From assembly GCA_019594235.1 (NCBI GenBank), contig JAFDTG010000063.1, positions 1-9,333 of the forward strand: a DNA stretch of 9,333 nt, read 5' to 3'. The notes under the pieces were generated by a model. That model saw nothing but the letters and a program-made list of their open reading frames with translations, made no database searches and had not been told where the DNA came from. How positions within the stretch are numbered: position 1 is the first letter of the stretch; every line of letters starts with the position of its first letter. Below are positions 1 through 6,499 of this stretch, in pieces. The position numbers and the translations under genes were made by a program. This stretch comes from Candidatus Saliniplasma halalkaliphilum (GTDB lineage Archaea > Thermoplasmatota > Thermoplasmata > Halarchaeoplasmatales > Halarchaeoplasmataceae).

Positions 1-647
1 TCAGGATGTTCACTGCAGGCAGACCTGATCTACGCATGGACGAGATGGAGGGATTTTTATCAGTAGAAGTATACAGCTGGTGGATCCTTTTAGTCGGAGT
101 GTACTTGGGTTATCTTTCAGTAAAAAGTATAACCGACGATTACGAAGAAAATAGGATGGATATCATCTTTTCAACTCCACTATCTAGAAAACAGTATCTG
201 TTAGAAAAATTCTCTGCATTAGCACTCTTCACTTTGTTGCTGTTGGTTCTTTCTGGTCTAGTTCTGACTTTGTCCGTTTACTCCGTTGGTGAATCTGAAG
301 GACTCGATTTTGGAACGTACCTCGTTTCGATAGCTATCTCCTGGCCGATGTTCCTGGTTATAATCGCAGTTTCTATGTTCTTTGCAGTTCTATTCAAAAA
401 TTCTAGGGGCGCAGTAGGGGCTATGTTTGCTGTGGTATTGGTTCAGTACGCTTTCTTCATGGCAGGGCATATGTTAGAAAGTTTAGAAGCTGTTTTACCT
501 CTGACCATATCTTACTACTGGGATTATAACGCAGTATTGTTAGATGGATTAGTTCATTATTGGCATCTAGGTGTGCTTGTTTTGATCTCAGTTTCTTTGA
601 TGGTTGGGTCTCTGATATTGTTCGAAGATAGTGATATACCAGTATGA
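1..647 (+). CDS. ABC-2 type transporter permease, 5' end cut by the window edge
   Basis: Membrane subunit of an ABC exporter; its ATPase would be expected next to it, upstream of the window. The frame is open to the left edge. The first ATG (position 6) lies inside the family's conserved region, so the N-terminal helix and the true start are missing. Counting from that ATG, membrane segments lie near residues 23-42, 70-92, 105-130, 133-154 and 190-207. Between the first two is the typical ABC-2 cytoplasmic stretch around residues 44-69 (DDYEENRMDIIFSTPLSRKQ, then YLLEKF), which in this family follows the pattern of asp/glu, 'RMD', 'PxSR' and 'LEKF'. This pattern is common in archaeal ABC-2 permeases of unknown substrate. 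The substrate cannot be told from the sequence. The gene ends with TGA, and no downstream partner follows on this strand for 228 bases. Confidence 0.8.
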   Translation, partial: RMFTAGRPDLRMDEMEGFLSVEVYSWWILLVGVYLGYLSVKSITDDYEENRMDIIFSTPLSRKQYLLEKFSALALFTLLLLVLSGLVLTLSVYSVGESEGLDFGTYLVSIAISWPMFLVIIAVSMFFAVLFKNSRGAVGAMFAVVLVQYAFFMAGHMLESLEAVLPLTISYYWDYNAVLLDGLVHYWHLGVLVLISVSLMVGSLILFEDSDIPV

Positions 648-726
648 CCATCGATTTTGTGTTCAAAGTTCTTTCCATTTGGTCACTTGAAGTAACATCC
701 TAGCCCACCAACCCTGACCGTTTCTC

Positions 727-743
727 AGGAACAAGTTCCTTTT
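727..743 (+). terminator. possible weak hairpin terminator after the ABC permease
   Basis: The 14-base palindrome AGGAACAAGTTCCT (727-740) is followed directly by TTT. It overlaps a second small hairpin, CCTGA (713-717) with TCAGG (725-729). The stem is short and the loop tight, and archaeal termination depends mainly on oligo-T tracts, so this is a weak candidate. The rest of the 648-875 gap holds no convincing gene, only the promoter of the NIF3-like gene at its right end. Confidence 0.2.
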
Positions 744-846
744 CATGCTCACTTTAGTTGCAGATTGGAAGTTGCTTTCGACCGTTTTAACATAGGTTAT
801 CACCCACCATCATAGAAGTTATAACTTATTATCTAAAATAAAAACT

Positions 847-856
847 AACATATACC
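847..856 (+). promoter_or_regulatory. TATA-like box for the NIF3-family gene
   Basis: AACATATACC is centred about 25 bases before the ATG at 876, and there is no Shine-Dalgarno motif between them. This spacing puts the transcription start almost on the ATG, so the mRNA is probably leaderless. An AT-rich stretch at 826-845 is an alternative box that would give a longer leader. Confidence 0.45.
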
Positions 857-875
857 TCCATTTTGATCTGAAAAC

Positions 876-1628
876 ATGATCAGTAAAAGTGAATTAGTTA
901 AAGATCTGAACGATTATTTAAATGTGGATCAAATAGAGGATGATACGCATAATGGGATCCAAGTTGATGCAGATAGTTCGATTCAAAAAATTGCATTCGC
1001 CGTAGACGCACGGAGGGATGTCATCGAGGAAGCAGTGGACCGGGGTGCTGATCTACTAGTCACACATCACGGTATGATTTGGGAAGGTGTGAAAAGTATT
1101 ACTGGAAAGTTCTATAAATTGATCTCACTTTTTTTGAAAAATGATATGGCACTTTACGTTTCACATCTGCCTTTAGATGTACATGAAGAGATCGGTAACA
1201 ATTTACTACTAGCTAAAGCTATAGGTGCGGAACCCGTTGACACTTTCTTCGATTACAACGGTACTGAAGTTTGTCTAATGGCGGAGTTCAGAGAAGAGAA
1301 AATAGTTTCTGAAATTGCAGAGGTTTTGTCTAAGAAGTTAGAGGCTGAAACAACCGTTTATCTCGGGGAGAAAAAAGTGAAGAAAGTAGGTATAATGACA
1401 GGTAAAGGTGGAAGTGCGGTATCTTTGGCTAAAGAAGAAGGAGCCGATCTATTCATCACCGGCGAAAGAAGCTACATGGCTTACAATGAGTCTATCGACA
1501 TGGAATTACCTCTTATAATGGAAGGTCACTATGCCACTGAGATACTTGGTATTCAAGCTCTGATGGAAAAGGTAGAGAAGGAATACGACTTCGAGTGTTT
1601 CTGGATAGATGGTAGAAGCGATCTGTGA
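876..1628 (+). CDS. NIF3-family (YbgI-like) dinuclear metal-center protein
   Basis: Cytoplasmic protein of the Nif3/YbgI family, often labelled 'GTP cyclohydrolase 1 type 2 homolog'. The family forms toroidal hexamers with two metal ions per subunit; its physiological substrate is unsettled. The expected metal ligands are all present and nearly co-linear with E. coli YbgI: H64 and H65 in THHGMIW, D101 in SHLPLDVH, and H218 with E222 in EGHYATE. At 250 aa it is the usual length of the short form, without the PII-like insert seen in some bacterial members. The ATG at 876 fits a leaderless start, and no other in-frame start looks better. It is convergent with the nitroreductase gene, with only nine bases between the two stop codons. 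Confidence 0.92.
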   Translation: MISKSELVKDLNDYLNVDQIEDDTHNGIQVDADSSIQKIAFAVDARRDVIEEAVDRGADLLVTHHGMIWEGVKSITGKFYKLISLFLKNDMALYVSHLPLDVHEEIGNNLLLAKAIGAEPVDTFFDYNGTEVCLMAEFREEKIVSEIAEVLSKKLEAETTVYLGEKKVKKVGIMTGKGGSAVSLAKEEGADLFITGERSYMAYNESIDMELPLIMEGHYATEILGIQALMEKVEKEYDFECFWIDGRSDL

Positions 1629-1637
1629 ATACTGTTA

Positions 1638-2222
1638 CTAAATCTCTCTTAGTTTATCTTCATCGATCTTATCGTGATGGGTGAACTCTTCAACTTCTCT
1701 CCTATCCGAAGAATATCTTTCTTGAGCAGGATAACCAACTTGAAGTATATCAGGTATATCGATGTGATCTGGTAGTTCTAACAGTTCTTGAAGTTCTCTC
1801 TGAGCACTTTTCGGTTGAGTACCCCAACTTATGACCAGATCCAATTGAGCGGCCATCAAACTCATGTTTTGTACCATGGCACCGATGCTTGCGTATATTA
1901 TGAATTCAGCCGGCATATTTTCAGGATAGGAATCTACTATTCTTTTATCGATACAAACAGCTATCAAAATCGAAGGCGTTGTGTACCTTTTTGATATGTT
2001 CTTCATCCCCATGGCATCAGAATATATCTCCGCAACCTTGTTCTTGATGTCTTTATCTTTGATTATGACCAATTCCCAAGGCTGTTTGTTACCCCCTGAA
2101 GGTGCCCAACGACCAGCTTCCAATATTTTTTCTAGGTCTTCTTCAGAGACTTCTTTATCCTTGAACTTCCTTGCAGTCCATCTATGTTTCATCAATTCTA
2201 ATAGAGTTTCATCCTGACTCAT
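1638..2222 (-). CDS. nitroreductase-family FMN-dependent oxidoreductase
   Basis: Flavoprotein of the nitroreductase superfamily, which usually works as a dimer with FMN and NAD(P)H on nitro, quinone or other acceptors. FMN phosphate-binding residues are visible near the N-terminus: R14 and R18 in HRWTARKF. The loop APSGGNKQPW supplies S42, N45 and Q47. The C-terminal part contains 'GAMVQNMSLMAAQLDL', the helix common to the family, and 'LQVGYPAQ', a variant of the usual 'xxxGYP' strand-turn. At 194 aa the length is typical for single-domain members. The substrate cannot be predicted; related archaeal and bacterial proteins are mostly uncharacterised. The gene lies downstream of the hydrolase gene on the same strand but has its own TATA-like box in the 51-base gap. 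It could therefore be transcribed alone. Confidence 0.9.
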   Translation of the reverse strand: MSQDETLLELMKHRWTARKFKDKEVSEEDLEKILEAGRWAPSGGNKQPWELVIIKDKDIKNKVAEIYSDAMGMKNISKRYTTPSILIAVCIDKRIVDSYPENMPAEFIIYASIGAMVQNMSLMAAQLDLVISWGTQPKSAQRELQELLELPDHIDIPDILQVGYPAQERYSSDRREVEEFTHHDKIDEDKLREI

Positions 2223-2250
2223 ATTATCTAATAAAAATAACTGCGTCGTA

Positions 2251-2260
2251 TTATAAAATA
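2251..2260 (-). promoter_or_regulatory. TATA-like box for the nitroreductase gene
   Basis: On the - strand the sequence reads TATTTTATAA, centred about 33 bases before the ATG at 2222, with no Shine-Dalgarno motif. It implies a leader of only a few bases. The box sits in the gap just after the hydrolase stop codon. Confidence 0.5.
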
Positions 2261-2273
2261 TCTTTCTGTGTTT

Positions 2274-3047
2274 TTAAATCGCTCTCCGTAGAAATTCAAC
2301 GGTCTCATTCACTGTGATTTCCTGCTGTTCTTCTCTACTGATCGAAGCTTCGTTATCACCTCTTTGGTCACCATACCAACCGAATTGAGCATGATTACCG
2401 CCTTCTATCTCCACGTATCTCGTGTCTGGTGGTAGATCCTCTTTGCTATCTTCTATGTCTTCAACAGTCGTTAATCCATCGTTGGATCCGTAGATAGAAA
2501 TAACTGGAATATTTGAATCGGAGAGATCATCTGCCGGATACGAGGCCCAGAGTACCAATCCATGGACTTCGTTTCTATCCGCATATCTAGCAGCCATGAC
2601 ACCTCCTAAAGAATGTCCACCCACCACCCACGTATCAATTTCCGGGAAAGAGTCAATTACATCAGAAGCTGCATTTGGTGAGAATACAGCTAGATTGAGT
2701 CGCATAGGTGCTATAACTACCAAAAAGCCTTCTTCTGCAATATCTCTAGCTGTAGGAGCGTATGATCTAGGATCAACTCTAGCACCGGGGTATATAACAA
2801 AACCCGTATCGAATTCTGATTCTACTGGTTCAAATATCAACCACCTATCTGTTCTAACTTTTACATATCCATCGGATTCTAAAGCTTCTAGAGCCTCATC
2901 CATAGGTCCTAACGGCGTGAGTGCCCATACAAAGAATCCACTGAGTATAAGTAATAGAACTACAGCAACAACCAGTAAAACCTGCCTACGGCGTGAATAT
3001 TTTATCCAATCCTTGATCCCATCTAAATTCATTTTATCAAAAGTCAT
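2274..3047 (-). CDS. membrane-anchored alpha/beta hydrolase (Abhydrolase_5-like)
   Basis: Single-domain alpha/beta hydrolase tethered to the membrane. Residues 1-22 are basic (YSRRRQ) and residues 23-43 form one hydrophobic helix, so the catalytic domain (about 50-257) probably faces outward. The likely triad is S146 in GGHSLGG, D190 in YGSNDGL and H219 in GGNHAQFGWYG. The strings 'YPGARVDPRSYAP' and 'NLAVFSPNAA', together with 'GGNHAQFG', identify the Abhydrolase_5-type group of secreted or anchored hydrolases whose substrates are mostly unknown. The ATG lies 11 bases inside the end of the upstream membrane-protein gene, so the two are translationally coupled and probably one operon. An esterase or lipase-like role is a reasonable guess only. 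Confidence 0.88.
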   Translation of the reverse strand: MTFDKMNLDGIKDWIKYSRRRQVLLVVAVVLLLILSGFFVWALTPLGPMDEALEALESDGYVKVRTDRWLIFEPVESEFDTGFVIYPGARVDPRSYAPTARDIAEEGFLVVIAPMRLNLAVFSPNAASDVIDSFPEIDTWVVGGHSLGGVMAARYADRNEVHGLVLWASYPADDLSDSNIPVISIYGSNDGLTTVEDIEDSKEDLPPDTRYVEIEGGNHAQFGWYGDQRGDNEASISREEQQEITVNETVEFLRRAI

Positions 3048-3624
3048 AGCTGAATACGAATATCAATGTCATTCCAACGGTTAGGACCAAAAACACCAGA
3101 GGGTGCAGTGGCCATGTGAGTACGAGAAGACTGTAAAGCATGCTTCTCCTACCCATGGTATATTCCCGATTACCCCTGATAAACAATTTGCCTAAGTATA
3201 TTTCTGCTTTCTCTCCACTTATAGCTTCGAGTTTTTCCGGTGCGCTTCGGATAAGAAAGGTGATCCTTGTGAAATGTCTAAGACAAAGTAAAAAGTTAAA
3301 GAAGGAAAATATCAGTGTAAATATCATCAACCAGAAAGGGTAAGATATATTTCCAAATGGCCCCGGTAAAGTAGCAGTGCCGAAACCAAAAAGGAAACCG
3401 ATGAGCAGTACAGCAGTAGTGGCTAGAAAGGTCACTGACATTATAACATTGCGAAGTTGATGTATCGCCAAAAGATGGTCTTTTTCTTTGAGTGTTATTT
3501 CAAACCAACTGATTATAGAGTCGTTTATCATATTTCTCCGAGTTGTCACATTTTTCCTTTCAGTGATTAAAAAGTATGAATAATGGTACCCCCAAAGGCA
3601 TATCGAGTATATTCCTATCAGCAT
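3037..3624 (-). CDS. DUF599-like integral membrane protein
   Basis: Small polytopic membrane protein. Four hydrophobic segments are visible, near residues 1-20, 60-80, 95-118 and 164-191. The stretch 'LLAIHQLRNVIMSVTFLATT' (about 51-70) carries the RNxxM plus 'TFLA(S/T)T' signature of the DUF599 family, and the charged loop before TM4 (GRRSMLYSLLVLTWP) also fits. No function is known for the family. In-frame codons continue upstream only as far as a TGA at 3648-3646, with no ATG, so the ATG at 3624 is taken; it leaves the first helix rather short, and a rare start codon a few residues earlier is possible. Its 3' end overlaps the start of the hydrolase gene by 11 bases, so the two are probably co-transcribed. 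Confidence 0.75.
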   Translation of the reverse strand: MLIGIYSICLWGYHYSYFLITERKNVTTRRNMINDSIISWFEITLKEKDHLLAIHQLRNVIMSVTFLATTAVLLIGFLFGFGTATLPGPFGNISYPFWLMIFTLIFSFFNFLLCLRHFTRITFLIRSAPEKLEAISGEKAEIYLGKLFIRGNREYTMGRRSMLYSLLVLTWPLHPLVFLVLTVGMTLIFVFSYDF

Positions 3625-3656
3625 TATGGTAAAGGTATTGATAGTTCATCACCTTA

Positions 3657-3670
3657 CATAATATATAGAC
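3657..3670 (-). promoter_or_regulatory. TATA-like box for the DUF599-hydrolase operon
   Basis: The + strand run CATAATATATAGAC reads as a TATA-type element on the - strand, centred about 39 bases before the ATG at 3624. This would give a leader of roughly a dozen bases. It lies in the 126-base divergent region shared with the acetyltransferase gene. Confidence 0.4.
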
Positions 3671-3710
3671 TCAAATACATTAATAGTTAACGCTAAATAC
3701 ATAGTTAGAA

Positions 3711-3721
3711 AAGTTTATCTT
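3711..3721 (+). promoter_or_regulatory. TATA-like box for the GNAT gene
   Basis: AAGTTTATCTT is centred about 36 bases before the ATG at 3751. The short leader ends in AGGAGC, a Shine-Dalgarno-like string unusually close to the ATG. TAGTTA occurs twice just upstream (3684-3689 and 3702-3707) as a direct repeat 18 bases apart, which could be a regulator site but may be chance in AT-rich DNA. Confidence 0.4.
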
Positions 3722-3750
3722 GTTACTATTGTTATTCAGATTTTAGGAGC

Positions 3751-4677
3751 ATGTTTAAGATTAAAGAATTCGATCACAACTATATTCCAGAAGCGGCTGA
3801 TTTGTTTGTCAAATCGTATGCTGAACAGCGACAAAATTTTTCGCTCATACCTGAAAAGGATGGTCTTTACGAATTTGTTAATTCTAAATTGTCAGATCTA
3901 TCAAATAATCCTGGGGTGGTAGCTTTTGACGGAGATAGATTGATCGGATATATGATAGAAACTAGAACTTCTGATGATTTTATGGGTGAGCGAACAGCTT
4001 TTTCTTTAGGGCTTTACTCCCACTCCTCTGTTGAGGTCGATAAAGCAAAAATATATCAAAATATGTATGCAAAACTGGCTGAGAAATGGGTGGACAAGGG
4101 ATATTATTCCCATATTTTTAACTTCTGGGCACAAGATAATGTACTGTCTTATCAATTTTTCAGGTTGGGATTCGGGATGACCCATTTCGAGTTGATGCGT
4201 AGTCTTTCAAAACCAAAAGGAAGTTGTCCTGGCATATCTATTCGTAAAATAGATTCGATGAGATCGATCAAAAAACTGCTTGATGAAGAGATGGATTTTT
4301 ATCACCGATCACCTTTGTTCTGGTTCATAGAAAAAGACGATGATTTTGAGAACGAAGTAGAAGGTGATTTTATTGCAGCCTTTATCGATGATGAGCCAGC
4401 AGGCTTTATACATTTCAAAATAAACGATGCTGAAACTCAACTTCTTGCCGATAAAAAAACTGCACGTATAGCTGGGGCTTATGTCACATCAAGGTTTCGT
4501 AGAAGGGGTTTAGGAACTGCTTTGTTACGAAAAGCTGTAGAATGGGCAGAAGAAAAAGGTTTAAAGCGTTTGTATGTCGAAGGAGAATCAGCTAACATAG
4601 AGGGAGGAAATTTCTGGATGAAACATTTTACTCCCGTTGTTTACACCGTTCGCAGATGTGTTGATAAAAGAATTTGA
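3751..4677 (+). CDS. two-domain GNAT N-acetyltransferase-like protein
   Basis: Predicted cytoplasmic acyl-CoA-dependent N-acyltransferase built from two GNAT folds. The C-terminal domain (about residues 160-308) has a good acetyl-CoA pyrophosphate loop, R250-x-x-G253-x-G255 in RRRGLGTALL. It is preceded by the beta-4 strand 'IAGAYVTSRFR' and followed by the late motif 'GNFWMKHFTPV'. The N-terminal domain (1-155) has the right strand pattern ('VVAFDGDRLIGYMIE' and 'NVLSYQFFRLGFGMTHFELMR') but no recognisable R/Q-x-x-G-x-G loop. It may therefore be a degenerate, structural or substrate-binding copy. Tandem GNAT proteins of this size are common, with substrates ranging from antibiotics to small amines; the substrate here is unknown. 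The gene stands alone between a divergent promoter region and the next promoter. Confidence 0.85.
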   Translation: MFKIKEFDHNYIPEAADLFVKSYAEQRQNFSLIPEKDGLYEFVNSKLSDLSNNPGVVAFDGDRLIGYMIETRTSDDFMGERTAFSLGLYSHSSVEVDKAKIYQNMYAKLAEKWVDKGYYSHIFNFWAQDNVLSYQFFRLGFGMTHFELMRSLSKPKGSCPGISIRKIDSMRSIKKLLDEEMDFYHRSPLFWFIEKDDDFENEVEGDFIAAFIDDEPAGFIHFKINDAETQLLADKKTARIAGAYVTSRFRRRGLGTALLRKAVEWAEEKGLKRLYVEGESANIEGGNFWMKHFTPVVYTVRRCVDKRI

Positions 4678-4710
4678 GCATTATAATGTATACTGAATAA
4701 TTATATATCT

Positions 4711-4720
4711 ATATATATAA
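4711..4720 (+). promoter_or_regulatory. TATA box setting a leaderless ATG at 4741
   Basis: ATATATATAA is centred about 26 bases before the ATG at 4741, the distance expected for a leaderless archaeal transcript. This argues against the in-frame TTG at 4729, which would lie upstream of the expected transcription start. No Shine-Dalgarno motif precedes either codon. Confidence 0.6.
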
Positions 4721-4740
4721 GCAAATTCTTGAAACTATTG

Positions 4741-5277
4741 ATGGAAGGTAGAAATAATTGGGAATCTGACACGGATAATTACGACGAACAAGAACAACAA
4801 CCACAAATGAATCAACAGCCACCTCAACAATACCAACAACAACCTCCACCACCACAGCATATTCCTCCAGAAGAAAAGAAAAAGAAACCATTGATGATAG
4901 CTATATTTGCAGTGATAGCCGTAGTTGCAATCATAGTGATATGGCTTTTATTTAGCGGTACAACTGCTTTTGGAAGTTCTCTAGTTGGGAGATGGGAAGC
5001 AGATCATGCAGAATGGACGTGGGAGTGGGATGGAGAAACACACAGTGAAACTGGAGATATGGACGGTTGGGTCGAATTCAATCGTGATGGTACCGGTCGA
5101 TCCGATTTTGGAGATGGTACAGAAGATTTCGAATGGGAAGACATAGGTGGAGGGAAGCTTAGGATCACCTCCGAGGATAGTACAGACGAAGTCAACTACA
5201 GCATCAGTGGAAATACATTAACAATAAGTGAAGAAGATTCCGAAGGTTCCTACAGGATGATCTTTAAGAAAGCCTGA
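4741..5277 (+). CDS. single-pass membrane protein with Gln/Pro-rich tail and acidic beta-type ectodomain
   Basis: I do not recognise a named family with certainty. The 178-aa product has three parts. Residues 1-43 are low-complexity and dominated by Gln, Pro and Asn (QQPPQQYQQQPPPPQ), ending in a charged EEKKKK patch. Residues 51-71 form one transmembrane helix. Residues 80-178 form a small acidic domain rich in Trp, Gly, Asp and Glu. Its pattern 'LVGRWE...VEFNRDGTG...KLRIT...YSISGNTLTI' resembles the lipocalin-like/DUF5640 type of extracytoplasmic beta domain that often follows a lipoprotein signal or a TM helix. By the positive-inside rule the Gln/Pro tail is cytoplasmic and the beta domain is outside. 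ATG 4741 is chosen over TTG 4729 because the TATA box fits it. Possible roles include an envelope or stress-related surface protein, but the sequence does not show which. Confidence 0.7.
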   Translation: MEGRNNWESDTDNYDEQEQQPQMNQQPPQQYQQQPPPPQHIPPEEKKKKPLMIAIFAVIAVVAIIVIWLLFSGTTAFGSSLVGRWEADHAEWTWEWDGETHSETGDMDGWVEFNRDGTGRSDFGDGTEDFEWEDIGGGKLRITSEDSTDEVNYSISGNTLTISEEDSEGSYRMIFKKA

Positions 5278-5352
5278 AGTTAGGTCCAAAAACATTATTG
5301 CTATTCGGGTTAACGAGTAAAAAGAGTGGAAACTTTGTTTATGTTTCATCGT

Positions 5353-5383
5353 TGGTAGTTATTGATCTCTTTCAAAACTACCA
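5353..5383. promoter_or_regulatory. inverted repeat, possible operator of the sulfur transport genes
   Basis: Perfect 8-base arms TGGTAGTT (5353-5360) and AACTACCA (5376-5383) are separated by 15 bases. The right arm abuts the TATA-like box, the place where archaeal repressors commonly block TBP/TFB binding. The arm centres are 23 bases apart, close to two helical turns, which fits a dimeric regulator. Confidence 0.45.
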
Positions 5384-5391
5384 TATATTGC
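5382..5391 (+). promoter_or_regulatory. TATA-like box for the YeeE/YedE pair
   Basis: CCATATATTG is centred about 29 bases before the ATG at 5416, with no Shine-Dalgarno motif, again suggesting a leaderless mRNA. A second AT-rich run (GAATATAATT, 5392-5401) is too close to the ATG to be the box for that start. Confidence 0.5.
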
Positions 5392-5415
5392 GAATATAAT
5401 TAGGAATAGAACAAG

Positions 5416-5931
5416 ATGAATCCATTAACAGATGAATTATGGTCTCCGTATATCGTTGGAGTAGGTATTGGGATCTTAGTCTGGCTGGGCTTTTTACTAT
5501 CCAACAAGGCCATAGGTTGTTCCACAGCTTATGCAAGAACATTTGGGATGTTAGAGAAGGCAGTGAGAGGAAAGAAAGTAGAAGAGAAGCCATATTACAA
5601 AAAATTCATACCCGAGATCGATTGGGAATGGATGTTAGTTCTAGGAATCGTCGTCGGGGCTTTTCTGTCTTCCATAATATCCGGAATTTTTAGAGTCGAG
5701 ATGGTACCTTTAGTTTGGGAAGAGACAATAGGTTCCAGCTACATCATCAGATTTGTAGGTGCTCTAATAGGTGGAATACTACTCGGTTTCGGTGCTCGTA
5801 TGGCCGGAGGATGTACAAGCGGGCATGGGATAAGCGGGACTATACAATTAGCACTCAGCAGCTGGTTAGCATTCATATTTTTCTTTATCGGTGGGATACT
5901 GACCGCTTTTTTAATTTATGGAGGGTTTTAG
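5416..5931 (+). CDS. YeeE/YedE-family sulfur transporter, first half-size subunit
   Basis: Integral membrane protein of the YeeE/YedE (sulfur transport, TsuA-like) family, whose characterised member TsuA imports thiosulfate through a line of conserved cysteines. Two family signatures are present: 'NKAIGCSTAYAR' with C35 near the N-terminus, and 'GARMAGGCTSGHGISG' with C133. Hydrophobic segments lie near residues 12-30, 72-95, 108-127 and 145-168. At 171 aa it is about half the size of full-length TsuA-type proteins (about 330-350 aa). The other half is probably the next gene, which starts on the base after this stop codon. A channel for thiosulfate or another sulfane sulfur species is inferred from family and context; the substrate is not shown. 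Confidence 0.87.
   Translation: MNPLTDELWSPYIVGVGIGILVWLGFLLSNKAIGCSTAYARTFGMLEKAVRGKKVEEKPYYKKFIPEIDWEWMLVLGIVVGAFLSSIISGIFRVEMVPLVWEETIGSSYIIRFVGALIGGILLGFGARMAGGCTSGHGISGTIQLALSSWLAFIFFFIGGILTAFLIYGGF
5920..5925 (+). promoter_or_regulatory. Shine-Dalgarno of the second YeeE/YedE gene
   Basis: GGAGGG ends six bases before the ATG at 5932 and lies inside the 3' end of the first transporter gene. Such a strong site at an internal gene contrasts with the leaderless first genes of the window and supports co-transcription of the two halves. Confidence 0.65.
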
Positions 5932-6483
5932 ATGGGCGAGGAATTCTATAAAGATAAAAGAAAACAACTACTGATCGGCTTCCTAATAGGTGTAGTTTTT
6001 GGATTTCTTTTGGATCGGGGAGGAGCTACTGATTTCAATATAATCGTGAACCAACTGCTTCTAAAGGATTTTACAGTTCTGAAGATAATATTCTCAGCTA
6101 TAATCACAGGTATGATCGGAGTTCATCTGATTACAAAATATCTTTCACCAGAACTCCAGCCCAAACCCTGCATGTGGAAACCTATCATCATAGGTGGTTT
6201 GATCTTCGGAGTAGGTTTTGCTGTTCTAGGTTTATGTCCAGGAACAGCCTCTGGAGCGATGGGGACCGGTGCAGTACACGCAGTTTTCGGAGTCATAGGG
6301 ATGCTTGTAGGAGCTGGGATGTTCGCATCGGTTTATCCATATCTCATGGAGTTTATGGAGGAAAGTGACCTTGGAGAAGTGACTTTACCGGAGTTATTGG
6401 GTATCAATAAATGGATAATGATCACGATAATTTCTATCATCCTGATAGGGGTGATGTATTTCATCGAGAGGATTGGATTATGA
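5932..6483 (+). CDS. YeeE/YedE-family (DUF6691-like) sulfur transporter, second half-size subunit
   Basis: Partner membrane protein, 183 aa, of the group usually named DUF6691 or YeeE/YedE. Near the N-terminus is 'GFLLDRGGATDF', followed by 'LLLKDFTVLKIIFSAI', a stretch typical of the group. The second half carries 'GFAVLGLCPGTASGAMGTG' with C102. A further cysteine, C80 in KPCMW, precedes that segment. Hydrophobic stretches are near residues 12-27, 48-68, 84-103, 107-133 and 159-178. The start codon directly follows the TAG of the first half and has a good ribosome binding site, so the two subunits are made together, probably as one complex. In many bacteria and archaea the same two halves occur as adjacent genes. 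The stop codon overlaps the dyad upstream of the rhodanese gene. Confidence 0.87.
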   Translation: MGEEFYKDKRKQLLIGFLIGVVFGFLLDRGGATDFNIIVNQLLLKDFTVLKIIFSAIITGMIGVHLITKYLSPELQPKPCMWKPIIIGGLIFGVGFAVLGLCPGTASGAMGTGAVHAVFGVIGMLVGAGMFASVYPYLMEFMEESDLGEVTLPELLGINKWIMITIISIILIGVMYFIERIGL

Positions 6484-6499
6484 AATAGGTTAACTATTT
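6483..6499. promoter_or_regulatory. near-perfect palindrome, possible operator of the rhodanese-ABM gene
   Basis: AAATAGGTTAACTATTT has perfect 6-base outer arms (AAATAG and CTATTT) and only one mismatched pair inside. It begins on the last base of the transporter stop codon and runs into the TATA box, a typical position for an archaeal repressor site. Confidence 0.4.

Noticed and set aside
690..820. Possible tRNA or C/D-box guide RNA in the gap after the ABC permease
   Set aside because: No T-loop or acceptor stem pattern is present, and C/D-like boxes on the - strand are imperfect and too far apart.
2596..3084. Long open frame on + opposite the alpha/beta hydrolase (162 codons)
   Set aside because: The - strand frame has a full catalytic triad and family motifs; the + frame is its antisense shadow with no promoter or protein-like pattern.
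3559..3649. Short - strand reading frame starting with ATG at 3649 directly after a GGTGA-like string, about 29 codons
   Set aside because: The ATG overlaps the GGTGA string with no spacing, it lies upstream of the expected transcription start, and the product overlaps the DUF599 gene in another frame with no recognisable features.
5308..5314. GTTAAC also occurs in three gaps (3686, 5309, 6489) as a possible shared operator
   Set aside because: The flanks differ, the distances to the TATA boxes are inconsistent (about 8 to 75 bases), and a 6-base palindrome is expected by chance a few times in a window of this size.
5416..6483. The two half-size YeeE/YedE genes as one frameshifted full-length gene
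   Set aside because: The second half has its own strong ribosome site, an ATG and a proper N-terminus, and the two halves as separate genes are a common arrangement in the family.
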